From Bacteroidota bacterium (GTDB taxonomy: Bacteria > Bacteroidota > Bacteroidia > Chitinophagales > Saprospiraceae), in NCBI GenBank assembly GCA_029781095.1, contig JAKOXM010000545.1, forward strand, positions 1 to 55,909: 55,909 nucleotides of DNA. Direction: 5' to 3'. Below are positions 46,501-55,909 of the stretch, one piece after another. The notes beneath the pieces are model-generated. The model did not search any database and was not told the origin of the DNA. It saw nothing but the letters and a program-made list of their open reading frames with translations. A program made the position numbers and the translations under genes. Each line of letters starts with the position of its first letter. Positions within the stretch are counted from its first letter, which is position 1.

Positions 46501-48165
46501 TTATTTTTTCTCGTCGCGGAGGGCCCTTCGAAGTATTTTGCCAACGTTCGTTTTGGGTAATTCGTCGCGGAATTCCACCTTTTTAGGCACCTTGTAGCCG
46601 GTGAGGTTTTCGCGGCAAAATTCGATGATCTCCTGTTCCGTGAGCGAGGGGTCTTTTTTTACGATATACACCTTTACGACCTCGCCCGATTTCTCGTCCG
46701 GGATGCCAAGTGCGCAGGATTCGCGTACTTTCGGGTGCATGGCGAGCACATCCTCGATCTCGTTCGGGTACACATTGAAACCCGATACCAGGATCATGTC
46801 CTTTTTGCGGTCCACAATCTGGAAAAAACCGTCCGGGTGCATAAAGCCCATATCGCCCGTAGAAAGCCATCCGTCTTTAACGGTTTCTGCGGTGGCATCG
46901 GGACGCTGCCAGTAGCCTTTCATGACCTGCGGGCCGCGGGCCTGTATTTCACCCACGTGTTCGGGGCCGGGCGGCAACGAATTGCCCTCGTCGTCGACGA
47001 TGCGAATGTCGGTGGAAGGCACCGGCATACCGATTGTGCCAAGCCGCATATTTTTATCGACGGGGTTGACGGTCAGCACGGGGCTGCTTTCGGTCATGCC
47101 GTAGCCTTCGGTGAGCTGGCAACCCGTGACTTGTTGCCAGCGTTCGGCTACGGCGCGCTGCACGGCCATGCCGCCGCCTACCACGGCTTTCAGGGTGGAA
47201 AAGTCAAGTTTTGTAAAATCGGGGTGGTGCAGCAGGCCGTTGAAGAGCGTGTTAACTCCGGTCACGACGTTGGGCTGGTGCTTACGCCAGTCTTTTATAA
47301 GGGCTTTTAAATCGCGTGCATTGACAATCAGTATGTTGCGTGCTCCGCAATTCATAAATGCGAGGCAGTTGACGGTAAAGGCGAAGATGTGGTACAAAGG
47401 CAGCGGGCACAGCGCCACCACTTTCCCTTCCGGTAATATCGGCGAAAGCCAGGCTCTGATCTGGAGCATATTGGCCACCAGGTTGCGATTGGTGAGCATG
47501 GCTCCTTTCGACACGCCTGTGGTGCCTCCCGTATACTGGAGCGCCACCGTATCGTCAGGACTTGTCTGGAATGGTTTGATGCTGAATTTCCGGCCTTGCT
47601 TTAGTCCTTCGCCGAACCAGACAGCATTCGTAATACTGTACTTCGGCACCATGCGCTTGATGTTGCGCACCACGAAATTGACAATGGCTCCTTTTAGTCC
47701 CAGCATTTCGCCTACGCTGGTGAGTATTACCGTTTTGATCTGGGTCTCGCCCATAATTTGCTGCAGGTTTGCGGCAAAATTCTCTGCTATGATCACCGCT
47801 TTGGCGCCAGAATCGGCAAATTGGTGGCGCATTTCGCGAGGGGTGTACAGCGGGTTGGTATTCACGAGGATCAAACCTGCACGGAGGGCTCCGAAAAGGG
47901 CGATCGGGTATTGCAACAGGTTTGGCATCATCAGGGCAATACGGTCGCCGGGCTCCAGTCCCCGGGAATGCAGATAAGCTCCGAAATTCCGGCTCATCAC
48001 ATCCAGCTCGCCAAAAGTGAGCGTTTTCCCCATGGAAATAAAGGCCGGTAGATCGCGGTACTTCTGAAAACATTCTTCCACCATCGCTACCACGCTGGTG
48101 TACTTGTCGGTATCGATATTGGCAGGCACGTCGTTGGGATAATGCTGCAACCAGGGTTTTTCCAT
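46501..48165 (-). CDS. fadD: Long-chain fatty acid-CoA ligase
   Basis: LQYTGGTTGVSKGAMLTNRNLVANM; GWLSTGDMGFMHPDGFFQIVDRKKDMILVSGFNVYPNEIE. Confidence 0.9.
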   Translation of the reverse strand: MEKPWLQHYPNDVPANIDTDKYTSVVAMVEECFQKYRDLPAFISMGKTLTFGELDVMSRNFGAYLHSRGLEPGDRIALMMPNLLQYPIALFGALRAGLILVNTNPLYTPREMRHQFADSGAKAVIIAENFAANLQQIMGETQIKTVILTSVGEMLGLKGAIVNFVVRNIKRMVPKYSITNAVWFGEGLKQGRKFSIKPFQTSPDDTVALQYTGGTTGVSKGAMLTNRNLVANMLQIRAWLSPILPEGKVVALCPLPLYHIFAFTVNCLAFMNCGARNILIVNARDLKALIKDWRKHQPNVVTGVNTLFNGLLHHPDFTKLDFSTLKAVVGGGMAVQRAVAERWQQVTGCQLTEGYGMTESSPVLTVNPVDKNMRLGTIGMPVPSTDIRIVDDEGNSLPPGPEHVGEIQARGPQVMKGYWQRPDATAETVKDGWLSTGDMGFMHPDGFFQIVDRKKDMILVSGFNVYPNEIEDVLAMHPKVRESCALGIPDEKSGEVVKVYIVKKDPSLTEQEIIEFCRENLTGYKVPKKVEFRDELPKTNVGKILRRALRDEKK

Positions 48166-48394
48166 TCCTCGAAATGATTGAAGTAGCAGTGTAGCCGGCT
48201 GACCGGCAGGATTTAGAAGTTGTAAAGGGCCAAATTACCGGTTCGGCCCGTTTGATGCGCATTCAGGTGCCAATATTTTGGAAAAAAATAGAATTTCTGC
48301 TGTATTTTCGTTCCCGGTAATCCATCACGCACCTTCATTTTCCGGATACGGGGTATCCGGGGTATGACAACAAATAACCAATCCGGATATAACC

Positions 48395-49090
48395 ATGCCC
48401 GACGATACCTATCGCGCTATCACGGCCTGGGCTGAAGAAGACCGTCCCCGCGAAAAAATGCTGCTGAAAGGCAGACAGGCCCTGAGCGATGCCGAATTAC
48501 TGGCCATACTGATCGGTTCCGGCAGCAAAGGTGAAAGCGCCGTGACGCTTGCACAGCGCATCCTGGCATCTGTGGAAAACAACCTGCACGAACTTGGCAA
48601 GCGTTCGGTCAAAGACCTGCAGCGTTTCAAAGGGATCGGGGAAGCGAAGGCCATCAGTATCGCCGCCGCACTCGAACTGGGCCGGCGGCGCCAGTTGTCG
48701 GACCTCCGCGAGCGACCGCGCATCAGTGGCAGCCGCGATGCATTTCAGGTTATTGCTCCTTTACTCACCGATCTCCATCATGAAGAATTCTGGCTGTTGC
48801 TGCTCAATAAAGCCAATGAAGTTTTTGCCCGCGAGCGCCTCAGTACGGGAGGCATGAGCGGCACCGTAGTGGATGTGAAACTTGCTTACAAAACGGCACT
48901 CGATGCCCGTGCAGCCGCCCTTATCGCCATCCATAATCATCCTTCGGGCAGTTTGCAGCCAAGTCAGGCAGACGTCGAGCTGACCAGAAAGCTGCGGCAG
49001 GCGGGAACGGTGCTGGATATGCCCCTGCTCGACCACCTGATCGTGTCCGAGCGCGGTTATTACAGTTTCGCTGACGAGGGAACCTTGTAA
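48395..49090 (+). CDS. radC: RadC-family JAB-domain protein
   Basis: RPREKMLLKGRQALSDAELLAILIGSG; HNHPSGSLQPSQADVELTRKL; LDHLIVSERGYYSFADEG. Confidence 0.95.
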   Translation: MPDDTYRAITAWAEEDRPREKMLLKGRQALSDAELLAILIGSGSKGESAVTLAQRILASVENNLHELGKRSVKDLQRFKGIGEAKAISIAAALELGRRRQLSDLRERPRISGSRDAFQVIAPLLTDLHHEEFWLLLLNKANEVFARERLSTGGMSGTVVDVKLAYKTALDARAAALIAIHNHPSGSLQPSQADVELTRKLRQAGTVLDMPLLDHLIVSERGYYSFADEGTL

Positions 49091-49185
49091 AAATGGACAA
49101 TTTTTGCAACCTTGGGCCTTCCGTTGGATAAAGCACTTGTCTTTACCGGCAACCCCATCGAGCAACAGATTGAAACCAGCAGGAT

Positions 49186-49605
49186 ATGATTCAATATTTT
49201 ACCCGACTTCTTTGGTGGAGCGCGATTGCCGCCGTGTTCCTGTTTTCCACTGCGTGCCGGCCCGGAACCAGCTGCCCCGATCTGACCGGGCAATGGGCGA
49301 ACCACGAGGGGCAGTTTTTTCATTTCGAGCCCGGCGGCAAGGCATTATGGCTCATCAAATTCGGCAGCCAGTTCGACACTTTCCCCATCCGGTATTACTA
49401 CGATTGCAAACAAAAACCCGCCATTCTGGATCTAAGCGGGTTCAAGTCGGGGCCACTTACAGGCAAAACACTGTACGGCATACTGGAATGGACGAGCGAC
49501 TCATCTTTTCGTTTCAACAGTGAATCCGGCAGTTCGCCTGACGTTCGCCCGCAGGTATTCAACGTGGAGCAGACACAACGGTATTTCCGGCAGAATCCGA
49601 AGTAG
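49186..49605 (+). CDS. Putative small lipoprotein, unknown function
   Basis: Hydrophobic N-terminus ending STACRP (lipobox-like); 139 aa. Confidence 0.6.
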   Translation: MIQYFTRLLWWSAIAAVFLFSTACRPGTSCPDLTGQWANHEGQFFHFEPGGKALWLIKFGSQFDTFPIRYYYDCKQKPAILDLSGFKSGPLTGKTLYGILEWTSDSSFRFNSESGSSPDVRPQVFNVEQTQRYFRQNPK

Positions 49606-49634
49606 AGAAAGAGCCGAAGTCGCCGTATGCTGAA

Positions 49635-49952
49635 TTATGCCTGAGCCGTGGGTGTACCGAAATTCATGGGCGGTACGGGCTGGTCGGATTCCTCGATTTT
49701 GCCAAACTGCATTTCGTATTTCTGCACGTTGTCCTTGAGTGCATAAAGCAAACGCTTTGCGTGTTGCGGCGTCAGGATAATTCGCGATTTGACTTTTGCT
49801 TTCGGTACGTTCGGCATCATTCGGATGAAATCCACAACGAATTCGGCGTTGGAATGCGAAATGATTGCCAGGTTGGAATAAACGCCTTCGGCAACTTCTT
49901 CGGATATTTCGATATTGATGGCGGGTTGCTGCGGATTGGTATTTTCTGCCAT
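49635..49952 (-). CDS. DUF3467-domain protein
   Basis: INIEISEEVAEGVYSNLAIISHSNAEFVVDFIRMMPNVPKAKVKSRIILTPQHAKRLLYAL; ATG at 49952. Confidence 0.88.
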   Translation of the reverse strand: MAENTNPQQPAINIEISEEVAEGVYSNLAIISHSNAEFVVDFIRMMPNVPKAKVKSRIILTPQHAKRLLYALKDNVQKYEMQFGKIEESDQPVPPMNFGTPTAQA

Positions 49953-50135
49953 AGCTCTGTGTTTTATGCGTGATGATTGTTTTAAAAGGGCAACAAAGGT
50001 ATCGCAAAGAATCCAAAATACGGCGCGCACCAATCAAACGCAGCGGTTTAATGGCCTCATTCGTTCCGGTAGTTCCCGGAACGGCAGGCTGCGCAGGTCT
50101 TTGCCCTGCAAGCTTATTTCCGGGTTTTATAATCC

Positions 50136-50170
50136 TTTGCATTCGCCGGCGGTCATTTTTCATACTTTTG
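50136..50170 (+). promoter_or_regulatory. Putative promoter TTTG-N23-TACTTTTG
   Basis: Matches Bacteroidota consensus upstream of CDS 50256. Confidence 0.4.
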
Positions 50171-50255
50171 CGGCGCTTTTTCACAAAGCTGTACCTCCAG
50201 GACCCGTCTGCACCTGATTTTTGCCGGTTTCGACCGGTCAACATAACCAAACAAT

Positions 50256-51389
50256 ATGGCTAACCGCGACAGTCTCATCGGCGTATTCCGAATTATTTAC
50301 CGGTGGAGAAAAACAATTCGGAATATCTGTATCATAACCCTGGTGGGCAGCATCGGCCTTTCGCTGCTGCTCGACAATTATTTCAAGGCAACCACTGTTT
50401 TTTACCCGGCCAGCCCGGAACTCGCAAACCCCGAACTGATTTTCGGCTACACGAGCCAGGTCACCCAGTACTTCGGCTCCGACCGCGACCTTGACCGCCT
50501 CGATGAACTTGCCAACGGCAATGAAGTGGTGGATTACATGGTAAAAAAGTTTCATTTATACGAGCACTATAAAATTGATTCTACCACGCTGAAAGGGCAA
50601 TCGAAGGTTCGGGAGCGTTTTCTTAATCTGTACTCCGCACAAAAAAACAAGAACGACGCCATCGAACTCAGCATAGAGGATACCGATCCTCAATTGGCGG
50701 CTACCATGGCAAATGCGGCCCGCGACAGGATCAACGAGATCGGGCAGCGCTTGATCAAAAACAGCCAGGAAAGATTGCTGGCCACTTTTGAAGATAATAT
50801 CAAGCGCAAAACGGCAGACCTCGAACTGCTTGGCGACAGCCTGCGCATCCTTCAGTCGCGGTACAATATTTACAGCGTGACGGAACAGGGAGAGCAGCTG
50901 TCCACACAGTTGTCGAGGGCCGAATCGGAAATCGTGCGGGGCAAGGCGCGCCTCGAGGTTCTGGAAAACAATCCGCTCATTCCAAAGGATACCATCGAAT
51001 ATATCAAGGCAAATCTGCGCGCCTATCAGCGCGAGCGCGAAAACCTGATGACACCCGACCCGAAAGGCGGCAACCTGTCTATCAAGAGTTTCAACGAAGG
51101 TCTTCCCAAAGTATCGGTGTTGTCGGACCTCCACTTTCAGGCGCGCAAGCAGCTGAGTTACGACAAGGAGCGATACAACCAGATCAAGGCGGCCTATAAC
51201 ACCGATATTCCGGCCCTGCAGGTGGTGGAAGCTGCCGAGGTTCCCTTGTTGAAAAGCCGCCCCAAGCGAAGCATCATTGTTATAGCATGCGTCCTGGCGG
51301 CCTTCCTTTTTTCCATCCTCGGCATTCTGATCGCCGAAGCATACCGCGATTTCAACTGGAAAGAAATCACGGGTGACAGGGAAGGATAA
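50256..51389 (+). CDS. Wzz/chain-length determinant-like polysaccharide biosynthesis protein
   Basis: Two TM helices flanking a coiled-coil periplasmic region; EAAEVPLLKSRPKRSIIVIACVLAAFLFSILGILIAEAYR. Confidence 0.85.
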   Translation: MANRDSLIGVFRIIYRWRKTIRNICIITLVGSIGLSLLLDNYFKATTVFYPASPELANPELIFGYTSQVTQYFGSDRDLDRLDELANGNEVVDYMVKKFHLYEHYKIDSTTLKGQSKVRERFLNLYSAQKNKNDAIELSIEDTDPQLAATMANAARDRINEIGQRLIKNSQERLLATFEDNIKRKTADLELLGDSLRILQSRYNIYSVTEQGEQLSTQLSRAESEIVRGKARLEVLENNPLIPKDTIEYIKANLRAYQRERENLMTPDPKGGNLSIKSFNEGLPKVSVLSDLHFQARKQLSYDKERYNQIKAAYNTDIPALQVVEAAEVPLLKSRPKRSIIVIACVLAAFLFSILGILIAEAYRDFNWKEITGDREG

Positions 51390-51404
51390 GCGCCATCGTC
51401 TATC

Positions 51405-52874
51405 ATGTTTCGCAGACTTTCATCCATATTGGCAATGCCGGAGAGCCACCCCCAGCGGTGGCCTTTGACGGTGTTTGCGTTGACCTGCATTGTCGCTATT
51501 CTGGCTGCGGTCGGCTTGGATATGTGGTGGCTGGCAGGCCTGCCTGCGATTGTGGCTGTATTGTGGGTGGTTTCCATGGATATTCACAAAGTGTTTTTAC
51601 TGCTGTTGGCGAGTATACCACTTTCCATGGAAGAGTCTTTGCCCGGCGGTTTTGCGACTGATTTCGCTTCCGAACAGCTGATGTGGCTTCTGATGCTTGC
51701 GAGTGGCGTGTGGTTTGTTCAGCACTGGAAAAAAACGGATGCGCGCTTCCTGCGGCATCCAATCACGATCGCCCTTTTGGCGCACCTGGCCTGGACGACG
51801 ATATGCCTTTCCCTGTCGCAGGATTTGTACGTATCTTTTAAATTCTGGCTTGCAAAAGGATGGTATGTCATTGTATTTTTCTTTCTCGCCGGACGATATC
51901 TGAATGAAGAACGCGATTTTAAAAATCTTTTGTGGTGGTTCTTCATACCGCTGGCATTTGCCGTTTCGATCGTCATTACCCGCCACGCAGCGATTGGTTT
52001 TTCGTTTGAGGACGTGGGGTTCGTGATGGGACCGTTTTTTCGCAACCACGTGACCTATGCCAGCCTTCTGGCCATTTTTTTGCCATTCGTGTGGTTTGGC
52101 ACCTACTGGTACCGGCGCTACAGCGGGCCCTGGTGGCTGCTGACTTTGGGTGTCGTTATGTTTATTGTGGGCATCAATTTCTCGTATACCCGGGCGGCCT
52201 ATGTGGCTTTGCTCGCTGCCGTGGGAATATCATGGGCAGTGCGCCGCCGGTTGCTGAAATTCTCCTTGCTCGCAGCCGCGGTCGTTTTCGCGGTGTTCAT
52301 CGGATTTGTAGGAAATAAAGACAATTGGCTCCGGTTCGCCCCGGAATACGAAAAGACCGTGTCGCACGCCCGTTTCGACCGTTTGCTCGACGCCACGACC
52401 AAACTCGAGGACATATCGACTATGGAACGTGTATACCGTTGGGTAGCAGCGTCTTATATGATAAAAGACCGGCCTCTGACCGGCTTTGGACCCGGCACGT
52501 TTTACTTTTTTTACAAAAAATATACTGTTACCAGTTTCAAAACATACGTCAGCGATAACCCCGAACATTCGGGGATACACAATTACTTCCTGATGATCAC
52601 GGTAGAACAGGGCTTGCCGGGTTTGTTGTTCTTCCTGATTTTCGTCGCAATAGTGATCCTGAAAGGCGAGCAAATTTACCACCGGACCCGGGATGCCGGA
52701 CGGAGAAGGGTCCTGATGGCCGCTTTGCTGTGCTTTGTTCTCATCAACCTGCTGATGCTGATGAACGACATGGTGGAAACGGACAAAATCGGGTCTTTCT
52801 TTTTTATGTCTGCGGCGATACTCGTCAACATCGATCTTAAAAACAGGGATCTCGATGCCGGCGAAGCCGGATAA
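51405..52874 (+). CDS. O-antigen ligase/polymerase-family protein
   Basis: Multi-TM; SYTRAAYVALLAAVGISW...RPLTGFGPGTFYFFYKKY...HSGIHNYFLMITVEQGLPGLLFFLIF. Confidence 0.85.
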   Translation: MFRRLSSILAMPESHPQRWPLTVFALTCIVAILAAVGLDMWWLAGLPAIVAVLWVVSMDIHKVFLLLLASIPLSMEESLPGGFATDFASEQLMWLLMLASGVWFVQHWKKTDARFLRHPITIALLAHLAWTTICLSLSQDLYVSFKFWLAKGWYVIVFFFLAGRYLNEERDFKNLLWWFFIPLAFAVSIVITRHAAIGFSFEDVGFVMGPFFRNHVTYASLLAIFLPFVWFGTYWYRRYSGPWWLLTLGVVMFIVGINFSYTRAAYVALLAAVGISWAVRRRLLKFSLLAAAVVFAVFIGFVGNKDNWLRFAPEYEKTVSHARFDRLLDATTKLEDISTMERVYRWVAASYMIKDRPLTGFGPGTFYFFYKKYTVTSFKTYVSDNPEHSGIHNYFLMITVEQGLPGLLFFLIFVAIVILKGEQIYHRTRDAGRRRVLMAALLCFVLINLLMLMNDMVETDKIGSFFFMSAAILVNIDLKNRDLDAGEAG

Positions 52875-52877
52875 GCG

Positions 52878-53465
52878 TTACGCCCGGTCGCACTTCTCGA
52901 TGGAAGAGCAGTTGTCCAGGATGATATTTCCCTTATATTTGAACATCGTACCGGGACCATACCAGGCCTCCAGCGTGATATAACGCATATCGTGTTCGGG
53001 TATAAACTGGAACTTGTACATCTTCCATTCCGTGTGATCGATGAGCGGTGAACTCGCCAGAAGCATTTCTTTTCCCCCCCGTTTGCTGCCGCCGAAGATG
53101 CGGAGCCGTACCGGCTGGTTGTAGCCGACATATTTGCCGGTATGGGCCAGGTAGATGGAAAAAGTGTAGCAGGTGCCAGCGTTCAGCGATTCGGGAAGGC
53201 CCTGCGCCACGTCTTCGGTCGTGCCGTCTTCGCGGGTTATCAGTCCCAGGCAGGTTTTCCCGTCCTCTGCGGCAAACTTTACGCCCCATGCCCCCGGCAG
53301 TACGTCCGGCGTGCTGCCGGGAGTGAACGATTGCCAGCCTCTGGGCGACTTCGACGGACCGGGCTCATCCTCGAAAGACGGGTTTCGGATGGGTATCGTA
53401 TCGCCGGATATTTGCGGTTTGGCCAGTAAAAAGAGTATAAAAGTCAGAAAACCAATGCTTTTCAT
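52878..53465 (-). CDS. Exported carbohydrate-binding-like (jelly-roll) protein, unknown function
   Basis: IPIRNPSFEDEPGPSKSPRGWQSF...CYTFSIYLAHTGKYVGYNQPVRLRIFGG...WKMYKFQFIPEHDMRYITLEAWYGPGT. Confidence 0.6.
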   Translation of the reverse strand: MKSIGFLTFILFLLAKPQISGDTIPIRNPSFEDEPGPSKSPRGWQSFTPGSTPDVLPGAWGVKFAAEDGKTCLGLITREDGTTEDVAQGLPESLNAGTCYTFSIYLAHTGKYVGYNQPVRLRIFGGSKRGGKEMLLASSPLIDHTEWKMYKFQFIPEHDMRYITLEAWYGPGTMFKYKGNIILDNCSSIEKCDRA

Positions 53466-53601
53466 GTGTTTTAGTTAAAAACCGAAGCGTATTAAAGTAT
53501 TTTTGCCTGTTGCTTGTTCTCCGGCAATAGATTTCGGGTAATGAGGCCCGCTTCTTCTATTTTTGCCGCGATTTTTACACGCCAAATATACTACACCGAC
53601 G

Positions 53602-54456
53602 ATGTCGCGCACAAAACCCACCTACTTATATGCCATCATCAGCGTTTCGCTGGTGCTTTTTATTGTCGGCTTTTTCGCCCTTACGGCGTTGCACGGGCGA
53701 AAGTTAGTGACCTTGTTCAAAGAAAAAGTGGATATCTGGCTGGAATTGAAACCCGGCACACCCGATGAGGAAGTACCCCGCATCATCTCCGATATCCGCC
53801 GTCAGCCATTCGTAAAAACGGAAACGGTCACCTTTATCACACGCGAACAGGCTGCGGCTGCCATGAAGGAAGACCTCGGCGATAAAAGCCTGCTGGAAGA
53901 CAATCCCGATCTGTTGCGCGACGTAATACGCTTCAATGTAAAGGCTGAGTACATGAATAAAGACAGCCTTTCCAGGTGGCGCGAAGAACTCCGGCAGGAC
54001 ACCGTTATTGCCGACCTGTATTTTGAGGCGGCCAATACGGCCAACGTAGGCGACAATATCCAAAACCTCGGGATTATTGCACTGGTGCTCGGGCTTTTGC
54101 TCGTTTTTGCCGCTGTCACGCTTATTCACAATACAATTCGGCTGGCGCTCTATTCCAATCGGTTTCTGATCAAAAATCAGGAACTGGTGGGGGCATCCTG
54201 GGCATTTATCAGCCGCCCCTACATTCGCCGGGGCGTCATCAACGGGCTGATCAGCGCGGTGCTGGCCATCGCGGCGCTGATTATTGCGCTCAACTGGATT
54301 TACAGGTTGATACCCGACATGAAAAGTCTTCAGGACCTGAACGGCATACTCGCCATTTTTACGGTTTTAGCGGTACTTGGCGTCCTCATCTCCGGTCTAA
54401 GCACGTATTTTGTGGTCAACCGGTTTCTCCGGATGCGGGTTGACGATTTGTATTAA
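53602..54456 (+). CDS. ftsX: FtsX-family permease
   Basis: ISVSLVLFIVGFFALTALHGRKLVTLFKEKVDIWLELK...FRQ-type ECD; LIHNTIRLALYSNRFLIKNQELVGASWAFISRPYIRRGVINGLISA. Confidence 0.9.
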   Translation: MSRTKPTYLYAIISVSLVLFIVGFFALTALHGRKLVTLFKEKVDIWLELKPGTPDEEVPRIISDIRRQPFVKTETVTFITREQAAAAMKEDLGDKSLLEDNPDLLRDVIRFNVKAEYMNKDSLSRWREELRQDTVIADLYFEAANTANVGDNIQNLGIIALVLGLLLVFAAVTLIHNTIRLALYSNRFLIKNQELVGASWAFISRPYIRRGVINGLISAVLAIAALIIALNWIYRLIPDMKSLQDLNGILAIFTVLAVLGVLISGLSTYFVVNRFLRMRVDDLY

Positions 54457-54768
54457 AACGGAAAACGACCCGCAAAACCAGCCGGCGGTCACAAATTGGC
54501 AGTAGAATTGCTATGTTGGTATGTGTTGCCAATCGCACATCAGCGCTTTTTGCGGTGATCTGATGCGGCGCAGACGATAGTTGCCTGTTTGTCCCGAGGG
54601 GGATTTGAACCGGAAAATGTTTTTGTGAAGATGAATGAGCGGGTATTGCGCATACAAATCTGCGCTTCTACAGATACCGTTTTCAACTCTTTCACATTAT
54701 GCCGTTTTTATCACCCGACTTACTAACTTTGCGCCTCATTCAAGAAATACCTGCTTCACATTCGTCAT

Positions 54769-55164
54769 ATGGCAAAGCAACCACAACGCCGCCCCAACCC
54801 GCCCGCCCAGCGTTCGCAAACGGCCTCCTCGCAGAAAAGAACAGCGCCTCCCCCGGTGCGCCGCACGGAAAAGCGGGAAAGCATTTTTTCTTCCGGCAGC
54901 CATGATTTTATTTTCGGCCGGCAGAATTTTATCTATATGGGTATCGGCCTTGGGCTGATATTGTTGGGTTTGGCACTCATGGCAGGTGGCGCGATGCCCG
55001 ATCCGGCCAAATGGGAGCCGGAGCGAATCTATAGTTTCAGACGCATTACACTGGCGCCCATGATGATGGTAGCCGGCTTTATAGCAATCATTTTTGGCAT
55101 TTTTAAAAAAACAGATACCACGGCAGCTCCCTCCATGCCGGACGAATCTTCGCCTGAGGCATGA
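54769..55164 (+). CDS. DUF3098-domain membrane protein
   Basis: [69 protein letters not shown]. Confidence 0.9.
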   Translation: MAKQPQRRPNPPAQRSQTASSQKRTAPPPVRRTEKRESIFSSGSHDFIFGRQNFIYMGIGLGLILLGLALMAGGAMPDPAKWEPERIYSFRRITLAPMMMVAGFIAIIFGIFKKTDTTAAPSMPDESSPEA

Positions 55165-55909
55165 ATCTTTTCCACGCTATTATTCTCGCCGTCATTGAAG
55201 GATTGACGGAATTTTTGCCCGTATCATCCACCGGGCACATGATTATCGGTTCGACGGCGATGGGCATCGCGAGCCATCCCTTCGTGAAAGTTTTTACGGT
55301 TGCCATTCAATTCGGCGCCATCCTGTCCGTCGTGGTCCTCTACTGGCGGCGCTTTTTTCAGAATTTTAATTTCTATGTGCGCCTGTTCGTGGCATTTCTT
55401 CCGGCAGCCGTATTCGGTTTGCTGCTGAAAAAATACATCGATGCCCTGCTCGAAAACATCGTCGTGGTTGCCCTGGCCCTGATTGCAGGCGGCGTGGTTT
55501 TTTTATTCCTCGACGGATATTTTGAAAAACAGAGTAAACGAAACACCTCTGTCGATGATATCACGCTCCCGAAAGCCCTCAAAATCGGCTTTTTCCAGGT
55601 GATCTCGATGGTGCCGGGCGTCAGTCGCTCTGCCGCGACGATCATAGGTGGCCTTACGCAGGGACTTTCACCGGCTACTGCGGCAGAATTTTCCTTTTTT
55701 CTGGCAGTGCCCACCATGTTTGCAGCCACCTGCAAGTCGCTGTGGGATTACGTAAAAGACGATGGCGGCGTATTTACGCAGCACGACATATGGATGCTTG
55801 TCGTCGGCAATGTTGTCGGCTTTATCGTTGCAATGATCGCGATCAAGGCGTTCATTCGTTTCCTGACCAAACACGGATTCAAGGTGTTCGGCTATTACCG
55901 GATTGCCGT
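55161..55909 (+). CDS. uppP: Undecaprenyl-diphosphatase UppP (3' end truncated by window edge)
   Basis: [30 protein letters not shown]...[18 protein letters not shown]-type motifs; ATGA overlap with preceding gene; not in ORF track. Confidence 0.93.
   Translation, partial: MNLFHAIILAVIEGLTEFLPVSSTGHMIIGSTAMGIASHPFVKVFTVAIQFGAILSVVVLYWRRFFQNFNFYVRLFVAFLPAAVFGLLLKKYIDALLENIVVVALALIAGGVVFLFLDGYFEKQSKRNTSVDDITLPKALKIGFFQVISMVPGVSRSAATIIGGLTQGLSPATAAEFSFFLAVPTMFAATCKSLWDYVKDDGGVFTQHDIWMLVVGNVVGFIVAMIAIKAFIRFLTKHGFKVFGYYRIA

Overview
This is a Bacteroidota chromosomal window. Support comes from T9SS C-terminal sorting domains, gliding ABC genes gldA/gldF, signal peptides ending in AQ, and TAnnTTTG -7 promoter elements. 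Most of it is ordinary core or semi-core content: two Na+/H+ antiporters, recQ, a TonB-type beta-barrel with a two-component system, ribosomal protein THX, tRNA-Gln(TTG), SPFH, a hybrid kinase, GH92, radC, fadD, a Wzz/O-antigen ligase pair, ftsX-DUF3098-uppP. No CRISPR array, rRNA, integrase or transposase was found. The observations most worth a second look are: (1) an HD-phosphohydrolase fused to a Pycsar-effector-like (DUF5706/PycTM) membrane domain with no adjacent cyclase, downstream of a giant WD40+TPR secreted protein; (2) a TPR-class III cyclase whose complete signal peptide is in frame but begins with ATA rather than a normal start codon; (3) several unrelated families of palindromic intergenic repeats (REPIN-like pairs, a 3x tandem palindrome array, a tandem hairpin array, and a MITE-like element ending a gene); (4) an AT-rich islet encoding a small Cys-rich exported protein whose predicted promoter is overlain by slippable poly-T repeats; (5) gldA and gldF separated by a cupin gene, with no gldG following. 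All family calls are made by eye from protein motifs; no database search was run.
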